DNA of 64,000 bases from a virus, in the IMG/VR virus record IMGVR_UViG_3300035181_002093, positions 62,001 through 126,000 of that record, one strand, 5' to 3'. A program made the position numbers and the translations under genes. A model generated the notes under the pieces. That model was given only the letters and a program-made list of their open reading frames with translations, had not been told where the DNA came from and made no database searches. Shown here piece after piece: positions 8,191 through 16,113 of this stretch (position 1 is its first letter; each line of letters begins with the position of its first letter).

Positions 8191-11100
8191 ATGCTGCCAA
8201 ATCTACGACCGATACTCGAGGACGCGGCAACGCGGCGCGAGATGATCCGCAAGAAGGTCGTCGAAGGCCTCGAGCAGTCGTTCCCGCTCAAGGCCGGCAA
8301 GCACACGGTCGAGGTATCGAACGTGCGCGTCGACCCGCAGGACTACTCGTCCCGGGACCAGAAGCGTGCCGTGCTCGAAGGCAAGACCTTGTCGGAACGT
8401 GTGCGCGGTGACGTCACCGTCAAGGACGCGGCGGGCGGCGTAGTCAACCACGCCAAGGACTTCACGCTGCTGCAACTGCCGTACTTCACGCCACGGCACA
8501 CCTTCATCCTCGATGGCACGGAGTACTCCGTCTCGAACCAGCTGAGGACGAAGCCAGGCGCGTACGTACGTCGCCGTGGCAACGACGAGCTGGAGGCGAC
8601 GTTCAACCTGTCGAAGGGCGCGAACTTCCGCGTGTCGATGGAGCCCGAGAAGGGTCTCCTCTACATGCAGCCATCGCACACGACCACGAAGATCCCGCTG
8701 CATCCAATCCTCCGCGCGCTTGGGATGCCTCACCAGGACATCGCGGCGAGCTGGGGCCCTGAGATCGCGGGCATGAATCGCGACGCTTGGAAGAACCCGG
8801 ACAAGCACGTCAGCAAGCTCTACGAGACGCTCGTGCATCCGGCCAAGCAGACCGCGACCACGACGGAAGAGAAATCCCGCGTGCTGCGCGAGTACTTCGA
8901 CCAGACCTCGATGGACCCCGAGGTCACGACCCACACGCTCGGCTACCCGTACGACAAGGCGTCGGCGTCTGCAATCCTGGCGGCGTCCAAGAAGCTGCTC
9001 GACGTACACAAGGCAGCCGCCGACGTTGACGATCGGGACTCGCTGGCGTTCAAGACGTTCCACTCGGCGGACGACTTCATCAAGGAACGCGTGCAGCTCG
9101 AGGCTCGGGCGATGCGTGCGAAGCTTGGCTGGAAGCTCGACGCGAGCCACGGGGACCTGAAGAAGGCGTTGCCGGCAGGCCCGTTCACGCGATCGATGCA
9201 CGGGCTCCTGGTGGGGTCATCGCTCTCGGCAGTCCCGATGCAGATCAACCCGATGGAGTTGCTCGACGAAGCGTCACGCGTCACGATGCTCGGCGAGGGT
9301 GCGATCGCGTCCGAGCGCGCCATCCCGCTCGAGGCTCGCGACGTCCATCCGACGCACTTCGGAATCCTTGACCCTGCAAGGACCCCAGAGTGCTACGACG
9401 CCATGACCGAGGTCTTCACGTCACGCGGGTGGAAGCGGTGGCCGGATGTCACTGCGAACGACTGGCTCGCATGTCGTGTCGATGAACGTCTCGAATTCCA
9501 CCGCGCGACCAACCTCACGGCACAGCCGTATGAGGGCCTCATGTATGGCCTAGAGACGGGCAAAATCAATTACCTGGTAACGCCCAACCACCGCGTCTTG
9601 TGTAAGCCGCTCGAAACGCGCGGACTCCAACACTGGCGCATCAACCGAGCGGACGAGGTACACGGCAAACCGCGTACATTCGACACGGGACACCTGCCGT
9701 ACGTTGGGGAGAGTGTTGATACGTTTCAGCTCCCCCGGGCCGCCGGCGGCAACGCGGTAAAGAATGTTGGCCCGATTGCCATGACGGACTGGGCGTCCTT
9801 TATGGGATGGTATCTGTCCGAAGGGTGTTTCAACTTCACCGAAAAAACATTCACGTATCACGTCCTGATCTCACAGGACGTGAAAAAGAATCCACAAAAC
9901 TGCGAGATTATCGAAGCACTGCTCCGGCGTATGCCGTTTGCATGGTCACAACGCGGGGGTGACACGTATGTCATCGGCGTTAAGCAGCTAGCGGCATATG
10001 TGCAGCAGTTCGGGCACGCGGGGGATAAATACATCCCGGAATACTTTTTTCAGGCGTCGTACGAAGTACGAGAGAATCTATTCGAAGCTCTCCTGTTGGG
10101 AGACGGTCGAAGGTGTAAGGTTCCGTTGCCAGGTGCAACACACGACCGAAATGTACTCTGTACTACCAGCGCACGCTTGGCCGTCGATTTTGACCGCCTC
10201 GCGATTTCCCTGGGACGCCCAACACGCACCGCGCGCTACGTCGACAAGCGTGAAGAGCGGTATCTGGACACGTACGAAGTACGTCCGTTGAAACAACGTT
10301 TTCGACAATCGCGGACACGTGAGGAGCAGCGGGGCTACTACACCGAGCACTATCGCGGCAACGTGTACTGCGCTGAAGTCCCCGGGGGACTGTTGTACGT
10401 GCGGCGGAACGGCAGCGTCCCGATTTGGTCGGGCAACTCGTTCAAGGTCGGCGTCGACCTTCGTGCCACGATCGGTGCGCGGCGCGACGACAAGGGCAAC
10501 CTCTACGCGCCGGTCTACGACGTCGCTGCGAAGAAGTCGACGTACCTCAAGGCCGGTGACATGGCGAAGTCGATCATCGCGTTCCCTGGTGAACACCTGG
10601 GACCGGGGAAGATCGTCGATGCGATGGCGCATGGCGTCGTATCGCGCGTGTCGTCGGATCGCGTGACCCACCAACTGGAGCATGTCGCAGACCAGTATGG
10701 GCCCACGTCGAACCTCCTGCCGCTGCTCTACGGCATCCAGGCGAACCGCGTGCTCATGGCGAGCAAGCACCAGGGCCAAGCACTGCCGTTGACGCATCGT
10801 GAGGCGCCGCTCGTCCAGGTTGCATCGTGGAAGCCAGGGACGTCGGTCGAACGGGAGATGGTCAAGCTGATCGTCCCGACCGCACGACAGGCCGGCACGA
10901 TCACGAAGATCGATGACGACTGGATCCACATCGAGCCGGACGCGAAGACGGCCGCGCTCACGACGAAGCTCCACTACGACACCAACCTTCCGCTCGCCGC
11001 CAAGACGATGCTGCACAACACGCTGACCGTGAAGGTCGGCGACCGTGTCGAGAAGGACCAGCTCCTCGCTGACTCGAACTTCACCAAGGACGGCACGCTC

Positions 11101-13599
11101 GCGTTGGGCACGAACCTGCGGGTGGCATACATGCCGTACCGCGGCCTCAACACCAACGACGGCATCGTCGTCTCGCAGGGCGCAGCGGACAAGCTGACGA
11201 GCGAACACATGTACCAGCACGCGCTTTCGCGTGAAGGGGACGTGCAGCTCGGACGTGAGAAGCACCGGACCTACTTCGGCAGCCGCTACACCAAGGACCA
11301 GTACGACAAGCTCGACGAAGACGGCGTTGTCAAGCCGGGGGTCACTCTTCACAAGGGCGACCTGATCGCTGCGGGCATCCGCGAGAACAAGGTGACGGGT
11401 GACGCACTCCTGCTGGGTAAGCTGTCCAAGTCGCTGGTCAAGCCCTACGAAGAAGTGGTCGAGACTTGGACGCACGATCGACCCGGCATTGTCGTAGACG
11501 TGGCGAAGACCGCCCGACAGGCAGCTGCGTCGATCCGCACCCAGGAGACACTGCAGATCGGCGACAAGCTGTGCAACCGCTTTGGCAACAAAGGCGTGAT
11601 CGCGAAGATCATCCCTGACCACCAGATGATCCAGGATGCGCAGGGGCGCCCTGTCGATCTTCTCTTCACGTCGGCGGGTATCGTCTCGCGCATCAACCCA
11701 GCGCAGGTCATCGAGACGGTGCTTGGAAAGGTTGCCGAAAAGACGGGTAAGCCGATCGTCATCCCGCAATACATGCCAGGCCGTGACAACGTCGCCTTCG
11801 CAAAGAAGTTGCTCGAGGAACACGGTCTCTCGGACAAAGAGACGGTCCTTGACCCTATCACGGGCAAGAAGGTTCCCGACGTGTTGGTCGGCAAGAGCTA
11901 CATCCTGAAGCTCTTCAAGACCACAGATTCCAACTGGGCAGCGCACGGCGCCGAGAAGTACGACTACAACCAACAACCGGCGCGTGGTGGTGACGAAGGT
12001 GCCAAGGGCATCGGCAAGATGGAATTCGATGGACTCGTCGCGCACAACGCACGCAACGTGCTGCGTGAAGCGGCGTCCATCAAGAGCCAGCGCAACGACG
12101 AGTTCTGGCGCGCGATCCAACTCGGGCTGCCGACGCCTTCGCCCAAGACGCCATTCGCCTACGACAAGCTGCAGAGCATGCTCACGGGCGCCGGCGTCAA
12201 GGTGACGAAGACCGGCTCACGCTTGGCGCTTGGTCCGCTCACCGACGCGGACGTCAAGTCGATGTCCTCAGGAGCGCTCAAGGACCCGAGCAAGTTGATC
12301 CGCGCGAAGGACCTACGCCCCGAGACCGATGGCCTCTTCGACCCAGGGATCACCGGCGGCATGTCGGGCACGAAGTGGTCGCACGTCGACCTGCACGAGC
12401 CGATCGTCAACCCCGTGTTTGAGGAACCCGTGCGACGCCTTCTCGGACTGACACAGAAGGAGTTCACGGAGCGTGTGGGCAAGGGCGGGAGCTGGTTCAA
12501 GACGGCGCTCGGCGAGATCAACATCGATGACAAGTTGAAGGATCTGCTGGCGCAATCGAAGAAGGCGCGTGGACCCGCACTCGACGGCGTGGTGAAGCAG
12601 ATCAAGTACCTCGAGGCGTTAAAGGACCGCGACCTCAAGCCTGCGGACGCCTACGTCATCTCGAAGGTGCCGGTGACGCCGCCGGTGATTCGTCCGATCC
12701 TGCCGCTCAAGGACGGGCGTCTGCAGGTCAGCGACGCGAACCTGCTCTACAAGGACGCGTTCCTCGCGAACGATCAGCTCAAGTCATCCGCCAAGTCGTT
12801 GCCGTCATCCGAGTTGCCCGGTCCACGGCAACACCTGTACGACGCGGTGAGCGCGCTCTACGGCGTCGGCGACCCTGTGAGCCCTGGCGCCGAGAAGCGC
12901 GGTGCGAAGGGGTACCTCGCGGCCATCACGGGCACGCGACCAGGCAGCGGCTTCTTCCAGTCGCGCCTCATGAAGCGGCAGCAAGACGTGAGCGGTCGCG
13001 CGACCATCGCACCTGACCCAACATTGTCGATGGACGAGATCGGCGTGCCCGAAGGGATGCTCTGGGGCATGTACAGTAAGTTCGTGATCGGACGCTTGGT
13101 CCGACGCGGCTATACAGCGACCGATGCGCAGAAGATGGTGGATGACCGCACGCCCGTCGCGCGGGAAGAGCTGGTCAACGAATCACGTGAACGTCCGGTC
13201 ATGGTGAATCGTGCACCGTCACTTCACCGCTTCAACATCGTGGGTGCATACCCCAAGATTGTTGAGGGCAAGACGCTCAAGCTCAATCCGTTCGCCGAGA
13301 AGGGCATGAATGCGGACTACGACGGCGACGCCCTTCAAATCCATGCCCCGGTGACACCGGGCGGTGTCGAGGACGTCAAGAAGATGACGCTCTCGCACAT
13401 GATCTTCGCCGACAAGCGCCCAGGCGTTCTGAACATCGCGCCCGACATGGAGGCTGTGCTGGGCTTGCACCGTGCGACGCAGGCGGCCAGCGGCAAGAAG
13501 ACGCGGCACTACGACTCCCAGGAGGAGGCGATGGCGGCCTACCACCGGGGCGACATCGCGCTCAACGATCCCATCGAAATCAGGGCCAAGCGCCTATAA
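8191..13599 (+). CDS. RNA polymerase beta subunit fused to N-terminal half of beta prime, intein-containing
   Basis: An 1802-residue polymerase polypeptide. Residues 1-400 and about 750-1300 correspond to bacterial beta: HPTHFG before the conserved TPE, and GDKLCNRFGNKG, whose K1126 and K1134 match the two active-site lysines of beta. KMEFDGLVAHNA resembles the beta C-terminal clamp part. From about 1380 the chain continues as beta prime: KWSHVDLHEPIVNPVF, PPVIRPILPLKDGR, SGRATIAPD, VNRAPSLHR and the catalytic NADYDGD (1707-1713), whose aspartates bind Mg. It ends just before the beta-prime TTVGR region, which is supplied by the gene at 16114. A 349-residue intein occupies residues 401-749. 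Fusion of beta and beta prime is known in a few bacteria, and split subunits are known in giant phages; this mixture is unusual. It follows the portal gene, so packaging into the virion is possible but unproven. Confidence 0.95.
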   Translation: MLPNLRPILEDAATRREMIRKKVVEGLEQSFPLKAGKHTVEVSNVRVDPQDYSSRDQKRAVLEGKTLSERVRGDVTVKDAAGGVVNHAKDFTLLQLPYFTPRHTFILDGTEYSVSNQLRTKPGAYVRRRGNDELEATFNLSKGANFRVSMEPEKGLLYMQPSHTTTKIPLHPILRALGMPHQDIAASWGPEIAGMNRDAWKNPDKHVSKLYETLVHPAKQTATTTEEKSRVLREYFDQTSMDPEVTTHTLGYPYDKASASAILAASKKLLDVHKAAADVDDRDSLAFKTFHSADDFIKERVQLEARAMRAKLGWKLDASHGDLKKALPAGPFTRSMHGLLVGSSLSAVPMQINPMELLDEASRVTMLGEGAIASERAIPLEARDVHPTHFGILDPARTPECYDAMTEVFTSRGWKRWPDVTANDWLACRVDERLEFHRATNLTAQPYEGLMYGLETGKINYLVTPNHRVLCKPLETRGLQHWRINRADEVHGKPRTFDTGHLPYVGESVDTFQLPRAAGGNAVKNVGPIAMTDWASFMGWYLSEGCFNFTEKTFTYHVLISQDVKKNPQNCEIIEALLRRMPFAWSQRGGDTYVIGVKQLAAYVQQFGHAGDKYIPEYFFQASYEVRENLFEALLLGDGRRCKVPLPGATHDRNVLCTTSARLAVDFDRLAISLGRPTRTARYVDKREERYLDTYEVRPLKQRFRQSRTREEQRGYYTEHYRGNVYCAEVPGGLLYVRRNGSVPIWSGNSFKVGVDLRATIGARRDDKGNLYAPVYDVAAKKSTYLKAGDMAKSIIAFPGEHLGPGKIVDAMAHGVVSRVSSDRVTHQLEHVADQYGPTSNLLPLLYGIQANRVLMASKHQGQALPLTHREAPLVQVASWKPGTSVEREMVKLIVPTARQAGTITKIDDDWIHIEPDAKTAALTTKLHYDTNLPLAAKTMLHNTLTVKVGDRVEKDQLLADSNFTKDGTLALGTNLRVAYMPYRGLNTNDGIVVSQGAADKLTSEHMYQHALSREGDVQLGREKHRTYFGSRYTKDQYDKLDEDGVVKPGVTLHKGDLIAAGIRENKVTGDALLLGKLSKSLVKPYEEVVETWTHDRPGIVVDVAKTARQAAASIRTQETLQIGDKLCNRFGNKGVIAKIIPDHQMIQDAQGRPVDLLFTSAGIVSRINPAQVIETVLGKVAEKTGKPIVIPQYMPGRDNVAFAKKLLEEHGLSDKETVLDPITGKKVPDVLVGKSYILKLFKTTDSNWAAHGAEKYDYNQQPARGGDEGAKGIGKMEFDGLVAHNARNVLREAASIKSQRNDEFWRAIQLGLPTPSPKTPFAYDKLQSMLTGAGVKVTKTGSRLALGPLTDADVKSMSSGALKDPSKLIRAKDLRPETDGLFDPGITGGMSGTKWSHVDLHEPIVNPVFEEPVRRLLGLTQKEFTERVGKGGSWFKTALGEINIDDKLKDLLAQSKKARGPALDGVVKQIKYLEALKDRDLKPADAYVISKVPVTPPVIRPILPLKDGRLQVSDANLLYKDAFLANDQLKSSAKSLPSSELPGPRQHLYDAVSALYGVGDPVSPGAEKRGAKGYLAAITGTRPGSGFFQSRLMKRQQDVSGRATIAPDPTLSMDEIGVPEGMLWGMYSKFVIGRLVRRGYTATDAQKMVDDRTPVAREELVNESRERPVMVNRAPSLHRFNIVGAYPKIVEGKTLKLNPFAEKGMNADYDGDALQIHAPVTPGGVEDVKKMTLSHMIFADKRPGVLNIAPDMEAVLGLHRATQAASGKKTRHYDSQEEAMAAYHRGDIALNDPIEIRAKRL
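9391..10437 (+). mobile_element. Intein with LAGLIDADG homing endonuclease in RNA polymerase beta
   Basis: In-frame insertion of 349 residues inside the most conserved beta motif, PxxTPE|GPNxGL in bacteria and here PARTPE|SFKVGVDL. The intein starts at C401 (CYDAMTEVFTSRGW, block A). Block B is VTPNHRVLCKP, followed by two LAGLIDADG-like motifs (FMGWYLSEG and FEALLLGDG). Block F is NVYCAEVPGGLLYV, and it ends PIWSGN749 before Ser750. The penultimate residue is Gly instead of the usual His, which may slow splicing. A+T content is higher than in flanking exteins, consistent with later acquisition. Confidence 0.92.
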
Positions 13600-13600
13600 T
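13595..13600 (+). promoter_or_regulatory. Putative -10 box overlapping polymerase stop codon
   Basis: TATAAT in cgcctataataaagc overlaps the TAA of the polymerase gene and ends 5 bases before the GTG of the LAGLIDADG gene. Transcription from it would start at or next to the GTG, giving a leaderless mRNA. Confidence 0.45.
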
Positions 13601-13605
13601 AAAGC

Positions 13606-14154
13606 GTGCCCTTCGAGTCCCCGGCCGCCGCAGCCCACTACCTTGCCGCGATGATCGACGGTGAAGGAACGGTTGCGGTGCTCACCTCTCGATCGCGCAA
13701 TCGCGTGGTCAAGGTTTGCAACACCGACTGGGACATCATCACGGCTACCGTCGAAAGCTGCGAGACTCTCGGCATTCGATGTTGCGTTGTCGAACGGCCA
13801 CGTACAGGCCGTCCAAAACACTGGAAACAAGTTTGGGACGTCGCCATCCAAGATCGCGAAGCCCTCATGCGACTATTGACGCAAGTTCCGCTGCGGTCTC
13901 TTCGAAAACAGCAGCGACTCAAAACTTTGATTCAATCCTACCGAACGTCCAAACGGCCTCCGTTCGAGGATCTCCAACGAATGTACGTCGACGAAAAAAT
14001 GTCGTACACGGACATCATGCGAACGACAGGCGCTCGATCAACGGCAACGGTAGCGTACTGGCCCCGGACGTCAGGGATCGTCGCGCGCACCCGTTCAGTT
14101 GCGGGCCACTTGACGTGGCAGACGAAGCGAGGAGTTCTCCATGCCGTTCCGTAG
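13606..14154 (+). CDS. LAGLIDADG-type homing endonuclease, free-standing
   Basis: A 182-residue protein starting with GTG. It carries one LAGLIDADG-like helix at the N-terminus (YLAAMIDGEGTV), so it probably acts as a homodimer. The C-terminal region has a helix-turn-helix-like segment (MSYTDIMRTTGARSTATVAYW), as in other homing nucleases with DNA-binding tails. It lies exactly where beta prime is interrupted, between its N-terminal part (ending 13599) and C-terminal part (from 16114). A+T content exceeds that of the flanks. It likely cuts polymerase-gene DNA of related phages and may have caused the split. Confidence 0.8.
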   Translation: MPFESPAAAAHYLAAMIDGEGTVAVLTSRSRNRVVKVCNTDWDIITATVESCETLGIRCCVVERPRTGRPKHWKQVWDVAIQDREALMRLLTQVPLRSLRKQQRLKTLIQSYRTSKRPPFEDLQRMYVDEKMSYTDIMRTTGARSTATVAYWPRTSGIVARTRSVAGHLTWQTKRGVLHAVP

Positions 14155-14602
14155 CGAGGCTCAACGTCGCTACCTGTTCTCGCAACACCCGGATGTCGCC
14201 CGCGAGTTTGCGAACGCGACGCCCAAGGGCAAGAAGCTGCCCGAGCATGTCAAGAAGTCGCACGTGCGCGGCATCGCAGACGCGCTCGAGCAGTTCGGTT
14301 TCAAGCAAGCAGCAGAGGAGCTGCGCTTGAAGATCCCAAGCCGCACGTTCCACGGCTACGATGCAGCTCACAAGACGGAAGCGAACCGCGGCTCGAAGAA
14401 GGCGGATGTGGACGGCACCGCAGACAACCTCGCCGACGTGCTCAAGCAGATCGACGTGAACGTGTCGCCTGATGTACAGCTTGCAGCCCGCGATCCACTC
14501 GACCGTACTACTGCGTGGGGATCTCCCTCGAACCTTGCGGGCGGCGACTCGGCGAGCCGGCTCAGTGACATGGGACAGAACACTGCTTTTGGAGGCGTCT
14601 GA
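14141..14602 (+). CDS. Small tagged protein (MPFRSEAQ family)
   Basis: A 153-residue protein. Its N-terminus (MPFRSEAQRRYLFSQHPDVA) resembles a small domain that I have seen in many phage proteins, of unknown function. At about residues 40-55 it carries the recurrent tag of this window, VRGIADALEQFGFK. The remainder is probably disordered. It overlaps the homing endonuclease by 14 bases and the next gene by 1 base. Its place between polymerase genes and virion genes suggests a virion or assembly protein. Confidence 0.65.
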   Translation: MPFRSEAQRRYLFSQHPDVAREFANATPKGKKLPEHVKKSHVRGIADALEQFGFKQAAEELRLKIPSRTFHGYDAAHKTEANRGSKKADVDGTADNLADVLKQIDVNVSPDVQLAARDPLDRTTAWGSPSNLAGGDSASRLSDMGQNTAFGGV

Positions 14603-15327
14603 TGTCACTCATGCCCCGTGAAGAGACGAGAACCTCTGAAAACTCGATCGGCCACATCATCGATCGAGCCACAGGTAAAGCCCCCAAACCTACAGCGGGT
14701 TCCCTCATCGACTCTTTGTTGAGCGGGGGAAAAATGGCGATGCCGATGCAAGGGCAACTGACGCCAGACCAGTTAGCAGTGAACGAAGAACTGAAGGGGC
14801 TCGGGGGACGCCCCAACATGCACGGAGGGATGGACATGCCTGAGTCTTTCCACGGAGACCTCATGTCGACATTCGAACGCCACAACATGCACCGTGCCCC
14901 CCTCGGGAATCCCAAGATGGCCGGGGTTTATCGTGTGGGTGTTGCCGACGCACTCGTGCGTTTCAAGATCGCAGCCCCTGCTCCCCTGCCTGCCCCTGCT
15001 GCGGGTCCTAGCTTCGCGTCCAAGGTCAAGGACTTCGGAGCCGGTCAGTGGGGCGCCGCGAAAGACTTCGCCGCGAATGTACGCGGTGGCATGGGTGGAA
15101 AGGCGAACCCGAACTTCATCACAGGCGCCGTACCCGAGCACAGCATGGACATGGCGCGTGCATCACAACGCGGTGCTGCAGTCGGCAACCTCAAGACCCT
15201 TGCACCGACGCTGCTCGCGGGCGGAGGTCTCTACATGTTGCACCAGCACAACCAGGCCGAGAAAGAGGAAGAGGCCCGGCAGCACGCGATGATGGGCGGC
15301 GGCATGTCGATGGGTGGAGGATACTGA
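14602..15327 (+). CDS. Small tagged, Met/Gly-rich protein
   Basis: A 241-residue protein with a low-complexity N-terminal half, then the recurrent tag GVYRVGVADALVRFKIA at about 107-123. An Ala/Pro linker, a central domain and a short hydrophobic stretch (TLAPTLLAGGGLYML) at about 201-216 follow, and the C-terminus is a Met/Gly-rich tail. The ATG overlaps the preceding TGA and GGAGG lies seven bases upstream. The hydrophobic stretch could be a membrane or channel segment, but it is short. No database family is recognised. Confidence 0.6.
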   Translation: MSLMPREETRTSENSIGHIIDRATGKAPKPTAGSLIDSLLSGGKMAMPMQGQLTPDQLAVNEELKGLGGRPNMHGGMDMPESFHGDLMSTFERHNMHRAPLGNPKMAGVYRVGVADALVRFKIAAPAPLPAPAAGPSFASKVKDFGAGQWGAAKDFAANVRGGMGGKANPNFITGAVPEHSMDMARASQRGAAVGNLKTLAPTLLAGGGLYMLHQHNQAEKEEEARQHAMMGGGMSMGGGY

Positions 15328-15328
15328 C

Positions 15329-16108
15329 GTGCCGATGAACCCTCTACTAGCGCGCAGCCTCATGGGCGCGGCGATCGGCACAGCCGGCGGAGCCTTGACC
15401 GCTGAAAAAGGTCATCGTGAAGAAGGTGCGCTGCAAGGCGCAGCGATCGGAGGCGCCGGCGGTGCCCTTTACCACCTTGGTAAGCAGGCACCCACCGCAG
15501 GACCGCGTCCTCCGGGGCCAAGTGCTCCTGGTCCAAGCGCAGGTCCGCGTCCAGCAGGTCCAAGTGCTCCTGGTCCAAGCGCAGGTCCGCGTCCAGCAGG
15601 TCCGTCCTGGGAAGACAGAATGCGACAACAGTGGCGGGCGCAAGATGAGGCCCGTGCGTCCGCATCACGGCAGGCACGACAGAGCGCCAAAGAAGAGGCG
15701 TACAAACACACGCAACAAAGCCAGTCCGCACAAGACGGTTTCAAATACCGTCAACAAGCGGAGGACAAGCACTGGGGTGCGCAGAACGAAGATGTTTTCA
15801 ACAACTGGCGTAAGGCGCGACAGGGCGCTGGTGCGGGTCCAAGTGCTGTTATAGGACAATCAGCTCCACGCGGAGCGCCAAGTGGCGGACTTCCGTCGTG
15901 GATGAGCGGAGCGCAAACACAGGCGGAGGCGAAGAGTCGCTTCAGAGAACAAGCAATGAATATGCATCCAGACCGTGGCGGAAACACGGCCGACATGCAG
16001 TCATTGAATGCACAGTGGGCCGCTGCACGGAAACACCCTGACTTCTCGAGCATGAAAGAAGCGTGGTGGATGGGCAAAGCGGCTGCGTTACAACATTTCG
16101 GTCTCTAA
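15329..16108 (+). CDS. J-domain-like protein with Pro/Gly repeats and C-terminal tag
   Basis: A 259-residue protein. The N-terminus has glycine-zipper-like hydrophobic helices (LMGAAIGTAGGAL, GAAIGGAGGALYHLG). Next is a Pro/Gly-rich linker encoded by a duplicated 42-base unit, then a Gln-rich helical stretch. The C-terminal part looks like a J-domain: AEAKSRFREQAMNMHPDRGG with the HPD motif and LNAQWAAARKHPDF. J-domains stimulate Hsp70 ATPase, so recruitment of host DnaK is an inference. The last residues AWWMGKAAALQHFGL match the tag family, here at the extreme C-terminus. GTG at 15329 is chosen because GGAGG lies eight bases upstream. Confidence 0.65.
   Translation: MPMNPLLARSLMGAAIGTAGGALTAEKGHREEGALQGAAIGGAGGALYHLGKQAPTAGPRPPGPSAPGPSAGPRPAGPSAPGPSAGPRPAGPSWEDRMRQQWRAQDEARASASRQARQSAKEEAYKHTQQSQSAQDGFKYRQQAEDKHWGAQNEDVFNNWRKARQGAGAGPSAVIGQSAPRGAPSGGLPSWMSGAQTQAEAKSRFREQAMNMHPDRGGNTADMQSLNAQWAAARKHPDFSSMKEAWWMGKAAALQHFGL
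15520..15603 (+). repeat. Tandem duplication of a 42-bp unit
   Basis: Two adjacent, apparently identical 42-base copies start at 15520 and 15562 and encode the repeated SAPGPSAGPRPAGP linker of the J-domain-like protein. Confidence 0.8.
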
Positions 16109-16113
16109 CCAAC

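Noticed and set aside
10078-12120. 680-aa antisense open frame within the polymerase gene
   Set aside because: Arg/Val/Asp-rich shadow typical of the antisense of high-GC coding DNA; it overlaps certain beta sequence including catalytic lysines and the intein boundary.
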